64,000 nucleotides of DNA, from contig CAMGYJ010000006.1 of NCBI GenBank assembly GCA_946122785.1, positions 45,714,066-45,778,065 on the forward strand. The letters run 5' to 3'. Under the pieces are notes generated by a model. It worked only from the letters and a program-made list of their open reading frames with translations, did not search any database and was not told where the DNA came from. The stretch comes from Linum tenue. Taxonomy: Eukaryota; Streptophyta; Magnoliopsida; Malpighiales; Linaceae. The translations under genes and the position numbers were made by a program. Below are positions 32,890 through 45,964 of this stretch, one piece after another. How positions within the stretch are numbered: the first letter of the stretch is position 1; every line of letters starts with the position of its first letter.

Positions 32890-33597
32890 ATGGAGGCATA
32901 TACTCATAGTCCTTATAAAGCATTTTTCTTGTATTGCAATCAGCGAGCAGATGGAAGCAGTTGGACAACTCGGTTGACCGGGGAACCATTACGATATGTG
33001 ATTATGCCAGAACTTAGATGGCTTCACCCTCAAGAACTCACGAGCATGGACCACGGTGGTAAACGAGTCCTTTGTGAGAGAACACTGCGTAACATCGTCC
33101 TAGGGGTTGGATGTAGGAAACGTAAAATCAATCGCTGTGAAATTGAAATGAACACTTTACTCAAAAGGCCCAAGATTACGAAGACGAAGGAATGGCGATT
33201 TAGCCTACCTTCATCGTTTGAAATGGAGAGAGAACAATCTTATTCTAATTGTAAGATTCTCGCTGGAACGTTGTTCCGTGATCAGGAAATAAAGCCGGCA
33301 AGTCGGCCAGTGGCTTGGTTAGAGATGTTCCCTCATACACAGATGTTGTTCCCCACAACGTTGAATAGAAAATGGTTGATGCGGACTGCTTTGCTGTGGA
33401 ACAGATCGAAAAATTGCTGCTATCCCGCAGGTGACCAATCCGGGATACGTCGGCAAGGGAGAATAGGGGTAGTTGGACATAATCCCTCCCCGAATATTGC
33501 ACTCGCGAAACAAGGGGGCGTGTCTTTTGCGTTCAACCAAATATCTGCAAAACTAATTTTCAAATTAAAAATCCTAGTCCTTGTACAACTCTACTAG
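32890..33597 (+). CDS. Unrecognised ORF sharing a WRF-LP segment with the minus-strand ORF
   Basis: 235-residue open frame. Residues about 60-130 (ERTLRNIVLGVGCRKRKINR, then KTKEWRFSLPSSFEMEREQS) resemble the ORF at 32211-32504 in order of features: LR-x-IV, basic block, WRF-x-LP, acidic/polar tail. The first 55 residues and the last 80 look like random translation (hydrophobic, Asn/Lys-rich). No domain is recognised and no promoter is identified. If real, the coding part is probably only the middle third. Confidence 0.2.
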   Translation: MEAYTHSPYKAFFLYCNQRADGSSWTTRLTGEPLRYVIMPELRWLHPQELTSMDHGGKRVLCERTLRNIVLGVGCRKRKINRCEIEMNTLLKRPKITKTKEWRFSLPSSFEMEREQSYSNCKILAGTLFRDQEIKPASRPVAWLEMFPHTQMLFPTTLNRKWLMRTALLWNRSKNCCYPAGDQSGIRRQGRIGVVGHNPSPNIALAKQGGVSFAFNQISAKLIFKLKILVLVQLY

Positions 33598-36500
33598 GGT
33601 TAAGGGCTTCGTTTACGTCCCCTTGTGGAATTAATAGGCTAGCTGTACTCTATAAAAATAAAACATGTTCGCAGACTTTACCTCCTTACCGGAGACGTGA
33701 GCTGCTAGTGGTGAACAAACGAGTACTTGCCATTCAACATTGTCAACGTGCTGACGTTGATACTTCAGAGTGAATACTAACGGTATTAATGGAGGTTGAC
33801 GGAGAGTGACCAAACATGAAATATTTAACCATTTTCAATCATCATGAATGGAATAAAATACTTTTAATGACCAAACACGAGTTTTTTTTAATACTTTTAG
33901 TGACTAACCTTGTAATTTACCCTAATTAAGTGGATGCGGTAGGTACTAGTGCACGATCAATTGGTGCAGACCACATTGACGTCCAGCATATTCCATGGCA
34001 CTATCAAATAGGCCCATGTCCAGTTGTCGTCGCTTCAATGGCGAATTGTCAAAAATAACGCTGGAGACGGCTGCAGAGTCGGGTCCCAGGCGAGACAGAA
34101 ACTTGCCCATGTGCTCTTTGAAGGGGAAGTCGCGCAGGGAGAAATTGAGAATGAGAATATCTTTGCACAAGGAGCGACGGCTACAGGACATTGTAGAGCA
34201 TTGAGCCGCATTTGAATAAAAAATTAGATACCAAAAAAATATATAAAAACTATAGTTTTTTTTTGACCCAGTAATCTCAGCCCCACGTGTCACTTTGTGA
34301 CAGCAGGTCCTACTAAACCTTTCATTACCATTTTCATTGTAAATTATGGCATTTTAGTGTAACAAATTTATCAATAATGGAGTCTTGATCGTTTTCTGAT
34401 CAAGATTTGCGCAATAAAAAGAGGCCCCCAATTACTGAATTTTTTTATTATCAATAATGGAGTCTTCATCCATATCAATAACATACTCTTTCTCAAAGAA
34501 CATAGTTAAAAAATCACCGAGAAATTCATTGCTCATTTTGTTGCGAAATGAGTTTTCACATTTTTTGCGCTCATTTTGTTGTGCAATCAGCGAGAAATTT
34601 AACACTAGACGAATCAACCAACAAATCAATATGTATTGTGTTCCATCCCTGTTTTCACCAACTGCTATAGTAATTTTGCTAATTTGTAAATATTTTCTTC
34701 ATCAAAAGTTCAGAAAGAACTGTTAGGATCTAGTGCACCACTCAAATTAATCAATTTACATGATGACTCAACAAGTTTGTAAACATTTTATTCATTAAAA
34801 GACTCGAAAGAAAACCAATGCCCGACGAACTGGCGGATGAATCTTTTTCACGTCCATTCATCTTCTCGTTGTTATTTTGTTTTTGGGAAAATGGAGTAAT
34901 TGTTTGAGTTCTGACGGGGAAGGGTTAGTTTTAGTTTAGATTTTTTATTTCAATGAAATTTATACTGTTAGTCTTTTACGTGCAAGACATATAGGTTTCA
35001 TTTTTTATTTGTTTTCAAATGAAAATCATCGGACGTAGAATTTTTAGGCTATTTATAATAGATTTTTTGGATATGTTCAATTTTCCTAGTTACACAAAAT
35101 ATTATTATTAAATAAAATTGGACGGACTTTTAAATAGTGTTGGGCCAAATATCTAAAATCGAAAAATTCATATGTACTATACTAGCTCTGTATCTAGAGG
35201 AGTGTGGCCTACTCCTAGATTCGACCCTGTTAAATATCCTAGATTCGACACTGTTAAATACGCCATTTAATACACGTATATGTACATGTATGTATTTTAT
35301 TTGTTTAAAACTTCCATATTCGTATTATTGGCAAGTCGTTTCATTTTTTCCGTTTATTTAATGGCTCCCGTACTAAACACGTATAAAATCCATATTACAC
35401 ATGGAATATCTGTATTTTATAAATTCAATTGTTAACTTTACTATCATTTATATATTTATTTTTAAAATAATAAATTTTATATATTTATAACTATTAACGT
35501 ACCATTAAATGTAATATTAGTTTAGAGACGAATTAAATACCCATATAAAATGTATATGTAATTACTTTCTCTTACCATATTTTACTAACTATGATGTATA
35601 GTCTATACACATGTACTATATTGACCTGTCAGTTACTTGTTGTCGCAGACCGAAGCAACTGAATTGCGATGTCGGGGAAAGTTGTTAGTACTGGGTAAGA
35701 CAACCTTCTTCCTTAACCTCGCATCCTAGGAAATTTCACAGGTCGTGCACAATTCCCACCAACTTTGAGCGAACAACTGGCTCTAAGATTCTCGGACGAG
35801 GAATTTTACAATCTTATATAGCATTGGTGTTATAGGTTTTTGTCTTTATAATACAACTTGAAGTTGTATCTTTAATGTTATGGTAAAACTTCATATTGTA
35901 TCTATACTCAAGTTGTACATTAAACACCAATGCTTTATAACATAGTAGAAGTGCTCTTCTCGGACACATACTATATCGGTTTGATACTAATACATTTGTT
36001 TATTATAATACTAAAATTATAAAATACTTGGCTCCTCCAAAGACATCCTATAGAATTGAAACTATACAATATTTAAAGTTATCTATGCTAGCTCATTACT
36101 ATCGTTGCCGGACCAATATATGCTTTAGTATTCCACGAAACACGACTAAGAAATTATATTCTATTATTCTAGCTGCAATTCCAATACCTTACCAGTCAGA
36201 GTGAGAATTTGCTTGGATTGACAGTGTACCTGTGTAGTGTAGAGTTATGTTTTTAAGTAATGCATGTGGTAGATACTATCGGCTGTTGGTTTCCCTTCAT
36301 TGGCATATGTGAATGCTATGTGTTTAACAAATGAGGATTGTTGAGATTTGAATATAGGACGTGTTGATAACTAAAGACTTCATACCATGTCAAAAAGTCA
36401 TCTAGTGTAAATGATTTTCCACATCCTCACCAATTTTGTTAAAATCGAGATGTAAACCGATTGTATTCCATTCGGAGCATACCACTTACAAATCAGTGCA

Positions 36501-37871
36501 ACAATTTAAACCTGTTTGAGGGTAGAATGTACCATATACCACCAATTTTTGAGTTTTTGTGCAACCATAGCACTAAACTATCAATGGTTTGCCGGATACC
36601 ACTAAAGTAGCTTATAGCGGAAAATGTTATAATTTTGTAGAGTTATGAAAGGTTTGACTACTATTTCGTATTCTCAAAGGTTTGACTAATATTTTAGAAT
36701 TCGTGAAAGGTTTAGCTAAAAATAGTATTTACCCTTTCGTTTTTGAAGTAATATGGTAGATGAGCTCCACTGTCAGTATCGGTGTTTTCAGGAGGAAAAA
36801 TGTTATGATAATTGAATTTGTATCTAGAATGTTTTCATACATATTCAATTTGTATGTATATATTTTTGTTAAATTTTATACAACCTGATTTTAATTTATA
36901 TATTTAAATATGATAATACAAATTTAGTTTATTTTTTTTTTGTGCATATTGTTTATGGTAAAAACTAAATTTTTACCTTCAATATTATTATACAAACTGA
37001 ACTAGTACAAGAAATTAACACCGCTGCTCATGAGCATTATAAAATTCCTTTGTGGTAGATACTATTGACGGTTTGTTTTCTTTAGACCCTTCTTTGTTGT
37101 CCTGGTAGAAGCTAAGCAATTAATGAAATCAAAATGCAAACTAAATACACACAGGTTTCAAACCCGTATTTGAGAAACTATACTATACCAATGGTTAAAT
37201 TGGTAGGCAAATTTTAGCAATATGAAATGGTTGACCCACAATTTCAGTACGAAATATCTATAAAAAAAAATGTCTACGGAAAACAATAATGCTAAGCACG
37301 TATTTCATGAAAACATGGAGATTGCATATAAAGGGCAATAACCCAAAGGAGAAACCCAATGGTGCAAAATCAATTTTCTCAAAATGGTCCTAACCCATAT
37401 GTAACAACGTGTGAAGCTACCAAATTGTATGATAACGTTTTTGTGGTCGTTGCATCAACATACTGAAGTTCATTTACAAAATTACCATGAAGTCCATCCA
37501 ACGAGCACAAAATGTCCATGTAAAATCCAACAGCCATGCACGTTCATTCTGTTGCGTTCATAGTTACCAGTGTGGTCATTTGATTATCTTCTCGTCCCAG
37601 CTAGTTGCTTGAGTTCATGTCATCTATGTTAGAGGTTGATTCTTTCCCTCTATTCCTTCTGAATTCCTATTAGTTTGTGGTTGAATTCGGCATACGATTA
37701 AAGAGGAAGAAAAGCTTCCTTGATGAATCTGTTAAGCCATAAGTAAGGCAGTCACGATCTAAGAAACCGATCATCTCCCTGACATTCAAAATTACGTAAA
37801 ACTTAGGTGATATTAGTCATTTCTTACACAACCGTTAAGGTAAAATGTTGCACTTTTGTGATGCCAGCCAG
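33598..37871. other. AT-rich intergenic DNA without recognised genes
   Basis: No domain-bearing ORF. Small features: a direct repeat 'atcaataatggagtctt' at 34371 and 34451 with 'cttgatcgttttctgatcaag' as a local hairpin; a MITE-like hairpin at 35815-35938; several stretches describing 'ggtttgacta' repeats around 36640-36720. Confidence 0.35.
35815..35938. repeat. ~125-bp inverted-repeat, MITE-like
   Basis: 'tatatagcattggtgttata' at the left and 'taaacaccaatgctttata' at the right are reverse complements apart from small differences. Inside, 'acaacttgaagttgta' and 'aagttgtac' add further palindromes. Too short to assign to a superfamily. Confidence 0.45.
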
Positions 37872-38348
37872 TGTTAGAAACCGAACAAAAAATTTAGGGT
37901 TACCGATCTGGCTGAGTCGCGGACTAGGTCGCTCTCTTTAAGACGTTCGCGGCACTGCCTCGTATTGCGCACAGCAGACTATCAGCCGGTCGCCTCCAGG
38001 ATAAAACAGCCATTCTGATTTGTTGCTCATCGGTTTTGTGCGAAAAACCGGAGCTCTATAAATTCACTCTCTCTCGTGTTTCTGCTCTTCTGAGGTGTGT
38101 TTAGAGGGTCTGGGGCGTCTCCTATTTATAGGAGCAGAAAACCCAGAATATTCCCTCTTTCTTTGGGAATAAGTCATATTTTATTTAGGAAGATAATTAC
38201 TCCCATAATTAAAATATATTATATTAAGATAATTAATTCTAATTATCTCCATAATATTCTTTTTATTAATTATCCTTCTATTTCCGTATCTAGAAAGGAT
38301 ACAGGATAATTAATTCAATATAGCTTTCAAAGCTATTCATTCCCAACA
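37872..38348 (-). repeat. 3' LTR of the copia element
   Basis: 477 bp. A TATA box, TATAAATAGG on the minus strand, lies at 38130-38121. The 70-residue ORF on the plus strand at 38097-38309 is LTR sequence and occurs identically in the other LTR. Confidence 0.92.
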
Positions 38349-38809
38349 ATCCCCCACTTGAATAGTTTTGAAACTATCTCTGAGCATCAACAGATCCATA
38401 AGATCGGGCATAAGCTAAGGTATCGCGAAGATTTGAACCTTAGCGTAGTGGTTACACTTCCGATTTCATAAGGGTGACTCGTAGTCTTGAACCCTATCTC
38501 AGACAATGTAGCACACCGGATCTTTTCATTGAGTGATATTCTCTCATAGGCCGTGCGTTTATGGCCATGCACGTTATCCCGGTTTAGTGAACGCTCTAGC
38601 AACTTTGTGCCTCCAAAGTTCCATAGGGAGCGGCCCCACTCCCACATTCACATAGGTGAGTCTATCAGAAGTACCCCCAAAGTAAAGTACTTCACTCCAC
38701 ATAGAGTATAGATCTCATTAAGAGTTGAACTCAACCTCCAAGGCTTTGGGATTCATGCTTCACTATGCATGAACTTTTCTCAATATTACTCATGACTTGT
38801 TATTACCCA

Positions 38810-39410
38810 TTGAACCCGTTTCTTGGGATCTCCAGTCTATCGGGTCGGGTTACCATCACTTGTAATCCGTGGTTCGGTAGGCATAAGTCTCATACCCTTG
38901 GCGGTATTTTGGACTTTCTCTCTAGATAATCCTTTCGTCAAAGGATCAGCTAGATTCTGTTAGGACCTTACATGATCCACCCTCATTGCTCCTATCGTTA
39001 GGAGTTCTCTTACAGTACTGTGCTTACGACGAATTTGTCGTCTCTTTTCGTTCTAGAACAGGTTCCCTTCTTTAGTAATAGCTGTGGTGCTATCACAATT
39101 AATCAACTACCGGAGGGATCGGTCTTTCCCATAAGGGAATCTCTAGTAGTGACCCTCTCAATCAACTTTCCTCTTTACTAGGCATTGCTAGCTCTATCAT
39201 TTCTGATTTCTTAGTTGATTGAGCCAGGATCGTGTACTTCTTAGACTTCCAAGACATAGCTTCTCTATCGATGTTTAAAACACAGCCTCTTGTTGTCTTG
39301 GAGTCCTCTATAGGGTATTCTAATCGCATCACTATACCCTACCAATACAGCAAAACCTTTGATAACAAATACCAAGGTATTTTCTGTTCTTTTAAGGTGT
39401 CTCATGACCC
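38810..39410 (-). pseudogene. Copia RNase H relic
   Basis: Minus-strand frames read STKKSEMIELAMPSKEES, a stop, LRGSLLEIPLWERPIPPV (39240-39090), then HSTVRELLTIGAMRVDHVRS, a stop, QNLADPLTKGLSREKVQNTA (39030-38900). These are the end of the copia RNase H domain, with the signature 'nLADPLTKGLsre'. Several stops and frameshifts make it non-functional. Upstream (39240-39410), LVGYSDAIRIP fits the start of the RNase H domain with its catalytic aspartate region partly altered. Confidence 0.75.
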
Positions 39411-41051
39411 CTTTCAATAGCATTTCAATGCTTCATACTAGGACAATCAGTAAGCCTGCCAAGTACCCCCCACTAAATCGGGTCTCATGTTTATCAGTTG
39501 CCTTTCGCAGACTGTAGATGCTAGTATATTCTATCTTTCTTACACCGTCTTAGGTGTTCTTTAAATATTTATACGAGCATCATCAAACATGTATGCAGGT
39601 GTACATCCTGTATTTTCCTAGTTATTAGGATCTCTAAGCATAACATTTGTTTCATTTAGATCCTTCACATTCAACATTCTCAACCATCATGGTTTTTCAA
39701 TATTGACATCACGAGTCTTTGTACCAAAGATCGACGTGTCATTCATAATGCAAGTGTCATTCTCAAATTTGTACTAAATGCACTTGTCACTTTCACTTTT
39801 AAAACCATGAGAGAGAACCAATTTATTCATGCCATCGTCTTAGAGTCTATTTCAAATCTTACGATGATTTGTCTAACTATAGACTCCCTAAGCATGTTCA
39901 GGAATAACAACCCTATAGGTTGTCCCATGTATATTTTCCTATCTAAATCACCATTCACAGAATCATGTTTAACGATCCATCTGACGCACAACACTAGCAA
40001 TCAAAACATACTTGGATGTTATTCTACATATGGTGAATAGATAACAAGAAAATTTACAATTTTTCCTTTTCGCTTAAAGCCTTAGCTATTAGGCGATCCT
40101 TATACTCATAAACTAAACCAAAAGGTTTCACTTTTCTTTTAAGAATCCATTTATTACCCATGACTTCAATGCCAAGAGGTAATTCTCAAAGATGCCAAAT
40201 CTTGTTCGATTCTATCGATATATTACCCAAGGCTTTTCAACCAAGAAGTAACTCTACAAGATTTTAAGTCTTATTAGACTCCAATAATTCCATTTCGTTA
40301 ATAATGGATTCTCCCACAATTCTGCATCTTTATTGAAGTTCGAACTTCTAGCAGACTTGTAAGATCTTTCTTTCTTAGGGTGTAAATAACAAATTCATAA
40401 CCAAAATCCTTTCGTGATTTATGGTTCATTTGTTTCTTCTGAGTTTAAACTCAGATTTATTACCCCCCACTAGTTCCATTATTTCTAATAGTAGGCAGGA
40501 CACTACCCCCCACTATTTCTTGATTTAAAATGGAAGTTTATTGGCATCAATGGATTTCACAACAACATGAGTATTTCGTTTCATAGGAACTATGTGTTTT
40601 TATTGTTGACAACATAAAACACACTCATATGCTCTTCTAGTTATCATGCTACACTGATTCTCTAACTCTACCACATGCATGCCACATATCGAATAATCAG
40701 TGCAAACATAATGCAATTAGGCATTTCAAACCATTTCAAATAACTAGTCAGAGAATCAGAGCACTCTAAAGAGCAATAAATTGTTTATTGTCTTTTCCAT
40801 CAAGTTTACCCACATAAATCAGATCAATTTATTCTGATTCTCTAATCACATATTATGGGTCATTTAGCTTGGATATAGAAAATTCATATTTTTCTCAATC
40901 CAATAATAATATGGGAATGCGATATAAGATATTCTAATTCTTCACACAGACACACTTGGAAGAATTTATCTTATCTAGTTAGCCATTTCTTACATCTAGG
41001 ATAGTCAATGACTTTCTAGAGTCAGGGTTCTCTTCCACTTTTCCAGAACCA

Positions 41052-41316
41052 TCAACAATAGTGGTGAGGGTTTTGCCCAACAACACTTTCTCCTTCAATA
41101 CGTGTCAATGTATGATTGAGCTTAGCTCGTTTATCACACACATATCTTGAAGCGGTCCTATCCAACAACCATTCTTCAGAGTTACCATTAAGGCTAACCT
41201 CTGTCATCACCTCAGTGAATATTATTACCAAATCCTCTTCTTTAGTCAAGTTAACACTAGGTTAAACTTGTTCTTACACTTTCGTGTATTATGACCTAGT
41301 TTCTCACAAATTTAAC
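41052..41316 (-). pseudogene. Copia gag zinc knuckle and protease relic
   Basis: At 41316-41276 the minus strand encodes a CCHC knuckle C-stop-ICEKLGHNTRKC: the spacing C-x2-C-x4-H-x4-C is kept, but the second position is TAA. Then 41249-41052 reads SLNGNSEEWLLDRTASRYVC, where a working copia protease would have a D-T/S-G-A-S active site; the glycine position is lost (DRTAS). This fixes gag-protease order and minus orientation. Confidence 0.7.
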
Positions 41317-42822
41317 AGAGAAACATAATGTCATTCTTAGAGGATTGGGTGACAATCTTATGGTTACTACGATGGGTACCATTTCTAATTAGTGTGGCTC
41401 TGGTTCAGCTTGTTGCTCTCATTCTTGAAACTTTAATGTTTCACAGCAACCTAAGTGGTTCGTATAGTACTGATAATAGTACTTCTTATAATATCGCACT
41501 ATGGAAAATTAATCCATTCTATTCCCACATATTCTTCATATATATGCACGCATTCAAACAAAACCATTCTATTCCACAACATGTATTCTATCTATACTCT
41601 AATCATCGAGGTAATACATCTCAATGACCACATATACATGCATCAATTCGATTTTACTTTCTCGCATTAATATGGATTTCTCAATACCATGCATAGAACT
41701 CAAGTGAAATAGATTCTAGCTCATCATTCATCATAATGATTCATAAAGAAGGTTCTGAATCTTACCTCTTTTCGAGAGTTCATTGGCTTTTGCGGTGCAT
41801 AACACATATAGTGTCTATGTTCCTTAGTCTCCAAGCAGTTCTTTCTTTCACAACTGCCATGGTCTCATTCCAAAATTAGAAGACCACCCGGCCCAGAATC
41901 ATTTCACCATTCTTCTATCTAAATTAACCTGCCATGGAATTTCTCAAGTCCAGTTTGACAAGGGAAATTAAGGACCCAATAAAATCACAACTAAGTACTT
42001 CCCTGAAGCGGAAGTTCGAATTCAGTCGGGCCTGTCCACTAGTCGGCCCACATCACTTCATTAGTCTCGTTGACTTCACATAATCCAGCCGTCCATGATA
42101 AAGCTTTCATATGAAAATCTTGCCCCATCAAACATTGCAGCGGGAGCAGAGGAGAGCTGTTTATTTGATCCAAATAATCTAGGCCCACCAAATTAAATGG
42201 CCCTGCGAAAATTCTACACAATGGACGTGAGTCCACTTTTACCTTGGGTGGTGGAACTTATGGACAAAAGCATATTATTGTGCAGGAACAATTAATTGGA
42301 CAAGGAGCATTTAAATGGACATGATCAATTAATTAGCCCAAGACTGAAATGAGAGCACCAAATTACTGCACGGAATTGAAGGCATAGAATTACTGCCTTC
42401 GTGTCCCGGTCAGACACGTTTCCTTTGCTTCCCAGATGTATATCTCAGGCTTCTTACGCTCCACCGGTAAATGATCCGGAAGGCGGTCCATCCTTGTCAC
42501 GGCGTCTCCGGGAGTACTTCCGCCGCTTCAAATAATTGCCATATAACTTGACAATTCATATACCGCAAAGGTAGCGGCCCATACCTTGTTTAACCACCGC
42601 TTCGGGGGCTCGATTTAGTTGGCGATGGCCTCAACTGCTTCCACCCCTCGCTCGACATGCGCCTCCACGTCACGATCCGAGGCCGCCCAGAGATTCCCAC
42701 GTCATGATCAAGATGGAAGCGACAGTCTCCGATCTCGAGTTGTGGTTATGGATCGACAATCTCACTTGTGCCAGAATCGGTATCTATTCGGTACATAAGA
42801 CAGCAACCAAACGTCTTAAAAT

Positions 42823-43299
42823 TGTTAGAAACCGAACAAAAAATTTAGGGTTACCGATCTGGCTGAGTCGCGGACTAGGTCGCTCTCTTTAAGACGTTCG
42901 CGGCACTGCCTCGTATTGCGCACAGCAGACTATCAGCCGGTCGCCTCCAGGATAAAACAGCCATTCTGATTTGTTGCTCATCGGTTTTGTGCGAAAAACC
43001 GGAGCTCTATAAATTCACTCTCTCTCGTGTTTCTGCTCTTCTGAGGTGTGTTTAGAGGGTCTGGGGCGTCTCCTATTTATAGGAGCAGAAAACCCAGAAT
43101 ATTCCCTCTTTCTTTGGGAATAAGTCATATTTTATTTAGGAAGATAATTACTCCCATAATTAAAATATATTATATTAAGATAATTAATTCTAATTATCTC
43201 CATAATATTCTTTTTATTAATTATCCTTCTATTTCCGTATCTAGAAAGGATACAGGATAATTAATTCAATATAGCTTTCAAAGCTATTCATTCCCAACA
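42823..43299 (-). repeat. 5' LTR of the copia element
   Basis: 477 bp, identical by eye to the other LTR. TATA box TATAAATAGG at 43081-43072 (minus). Confidence 0.92.
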
Positions 43300-44996
43300 G
43301 CCAGAACCAGACATGACGAGCTTCATATATAATATCTCTCATTTAGCACAATCACAAGTACATATACATTTAAACAAACAACATAGAACCTATACGATCA
43401 ATCAGAAGATTCGGAAGATCCGAATCTAACAATACGAAGTAAATGACCATGACATGACTGAACATTTCACCGAGTAGCTAGTTCCCACTTTTGCGTCCTC
43501 CTTTTTCGCCGACAACAATCACAAATACTACTCTCACTACAGGAATAATCATTTTCAATCTCAGGCTTTCCCGTGACTAAACAGCCATTCCCACGGGAAA
43601 TGACTAAACAGCCATTTCCCGTGACCAATACCATCAGTCACGTGCAATTTCCCATGACAAGCGTGCCCGTGATTGAACGTCAATGATTATAGAAAATCCC
43701 GTGACTGTAATGATATGTGTCCCAATCGTCCCTCCGGGGTCCGATGTCGTCGCATCGGCATTTTTGGGAGTCGCCATCAATCTTACTTGGAGTGCATCGA
43801 ATACTCTTAGGATCGGCTCTAACCTTAGGGTCAGAACCGAGATATGGTTTGCGGTTTAGAGATTTGGGTTCGGAAGTACGGTTACGTGTGGGGAAGTGAA
43901 ATCACACCCCACGACGCCCTAAATCGGTACTACTTAAGTTGATAAGTTTTATACGAATTGGGTGTATTTTGAGTAATATTTTTGTAATTTTAGGGTCCCA
44001 CTGGACCATTTAATGATTTTATCGTATTAGTTTATTATTAGGTATTTTTAGGGCCTTGCCAGACCACTAAAGAAATCAAATCGTATTAATTGTAATTTAA
44101 TTATACGCCCACTGACGTAAAAATTAAAAGATAAAGTTAATTGGTTAGTTGGACTCGAACCTTATCGGTTGCCTACGTACCCGTTAGACGAGATCAAAGT
44201 CCACGTAGTTCGTTCGGACTTTGATAATAAAATTATTACCACATTCCGCTGATCGTGGTTTCGTTATCAAAATTTATTGTTATAAAATTTAAGTTGATAT
44301 TATGAAATTATGAAAAGATAATATAAGGCTTTCAGTTATCAAGATGAGATTTGATGTATTAGAAAAGAAACGAGATAAACTTAATCCGCAATTCTACATT
44401 TCGTATTAAGGATATTAAATGATAAATTGAAATGGAATGATTAATTTATAAATGAAATCTCATCTTCAAGGAGTTTTATGAAGAAATCTCAAGGAGTTAG
44501 AAAGCATTCAATCTCATTAAACCAACCAGCAAACCTACTATCCTTCAACTTTATGGCCCAAAGGAGGAGGAACCAACATACCGCACATACCAAGAGATAT
44601 ACAATTGTAAAACATGTGGGCCCAAGCCTGGCTTTTCAGCTGAGTTAAAACCAAACAAAACGACATATTCTCATAACAGTTGCCAAATGCATCATATCAT
44701 TTTTTTCACTGAGTATTCATGACTTCATTAGCATGACACATCACACAATTATTCTCAAAATCATTTTGAAACTCCTTAAAAGATAACATCACATATTAAA
44801 ATGAATCATGCATTCATTGACTACAATTCCCAAAACCTCATACATTTAACTAATTTCAAATGCCTGTCAAATCATGCCACATACAACAATTACATACACA
44901 TAACTTCTTCAAGTCTACCAAGTGCATTTCACATGCAATTACGGCAATTCATAACATCCATTTAGGTTTGTACTAAACAAATACCATAACACAAAG

Positions 44997-45771
44997 TACA
45001 TCGGTGCTGGCGAGCGCCTGAAAAATACGATACCAACGCTGATGAGCGTTTGAAAAATACATCATTGCTGGCGAGCGCCTGAAAAATACGATACCAACGC
45101 TTATGAGCGTTTGAAAAGTACATCGGTGCTGGCGAGCGCCTGAAAAGTACGACACCAACGCTGATGAACGTTTAAAAAGTACATCGGTGCTGGCAAGCGC
45201 CGGAAAAATACGACACCAACGCTGATGAGCGTTTGAAAAGTACATTGGTGCTGGCGAGCGCCCAAAAATACGACACCAACGCTGATGAGCGTTTGAAAAG
45301 TACATCGGTTCCGGAGAGCGCCTGAAAAATATGACACCAACGCTGATGAGCGTTTGAAAAATACATCGGTGCTGGCGAGCGCCTGAAAAATAAGACACCA
45401 ACGCTGATGAGCGTTTGAAAACTACATCGGTGCTGGTGAGCGCCTGAAAATACGACACCAACGCTGATGAGCGTTTGAAAAATATATCGGTGCTGGCGAG
45501 CGCCTAAAAAAATACGACACCAACGCTGATGAGCGTTTGAAAAATACATAGGTGCTGGCGAGCGCCTGAAAAATAAGACACTAACGCTGATGAGCGTTTG
45601 AAAAGTCATCGGTGCTGGCGAGCGCCTGAAAAATACAAAACCTAAAATTACATTGGTGATGGCGAGCACCTGAAAAATACGACACCAACGTTGATGAGCG
45701 TTTGAAAAATACATCGGTGCTAGCGAGCGCCTGAAAAATACGACATAACATTGACAAGTGTTCGAAAAATA
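44997..45771. repeat. 60-bp minisatellite built of two hairpin-forming half-units
   Basis: About 13 tandem dimers. Half-unit A contains GGTGCTGGCGAGCGCC and half-unit B contains AACGCTGATGAGCGTT; each ends in TGAAAAATAC or close to it. Both halves form a 6-bp stem with a 4-base loop: A pairs GGTGCT with AGCGCC, B pairs AACGCT with AGCGTT. The period is a multiple of three, which is why long open frames (up to 180 codons) run along the minus strand; they are not genes. The array ends about 190 bp before a polypurine tract, a position where Ogre/Tat elements are known to carry 3'UTR tandem repeats. Confidence 0.9.
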
Positions 45772-45964
45772 TAGCTGTTACCTTTCATATTACGAAGAAC
45801 AACAAATCTATGTTTCGACATCACACACATACACAACTCAGTTCTTCCTCCACTCAAAGATCACTTATTTTGGAGTCTTAGACCCAACCATCGCCAAAGT
45901 TACTTTTGAAAAATGTGGTGTCTTTATAGAAACTTTGTATAACTCTTTATATAAAGAGATATAC

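Larger units (their letters stand above)
37872..43299 (-). mobile_element. Ty1/copia retrotransposon: identical LTRs, decayed interior
   Basis: Two 477-bp LTRs (37872-38348 and 42823-43299) that are identical by eye, with TG...CA ends and a 5-bp target duplication GCCAG at 37867-37871 and 43300-43304. Orientation is minus: on that strand the polypurine tract AAGTGGGGGAT precedes TGTTGGGAATG (the 3' LTR at lower coordinates). The internal 4.5 kb holds only broken relics: gag zinc knuckle (about 41300), protease (41249-41052) and RNase H (39410-38880), all in the correct order on the minus strand. No usual TGGTATCAGAGC primer site follows the 5' LTR; the sequence there is ATTTTAAGACGTTTGG. Confidence 0.92.

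Noticed and set aside
38097..38309. 70-codon ORF repeated at 43048-43260
   Set aside because: It lies within the copia LTRs on the strand opposite to the element and is identical only because the LTRs are.
44973..45714. Long minus-strand ORFs (up to 180 codons) across the minisatellite
   Set aside because: They arise because the 60-bp period is divisible by three; several frames are open at once and the translation is a simple repeat.
44997..45771. Possible CRISPR-like array
   Set aside because: The units are contiguous, with no unique spacers; this is a eukaryotic minisatellite built of two related half-units.
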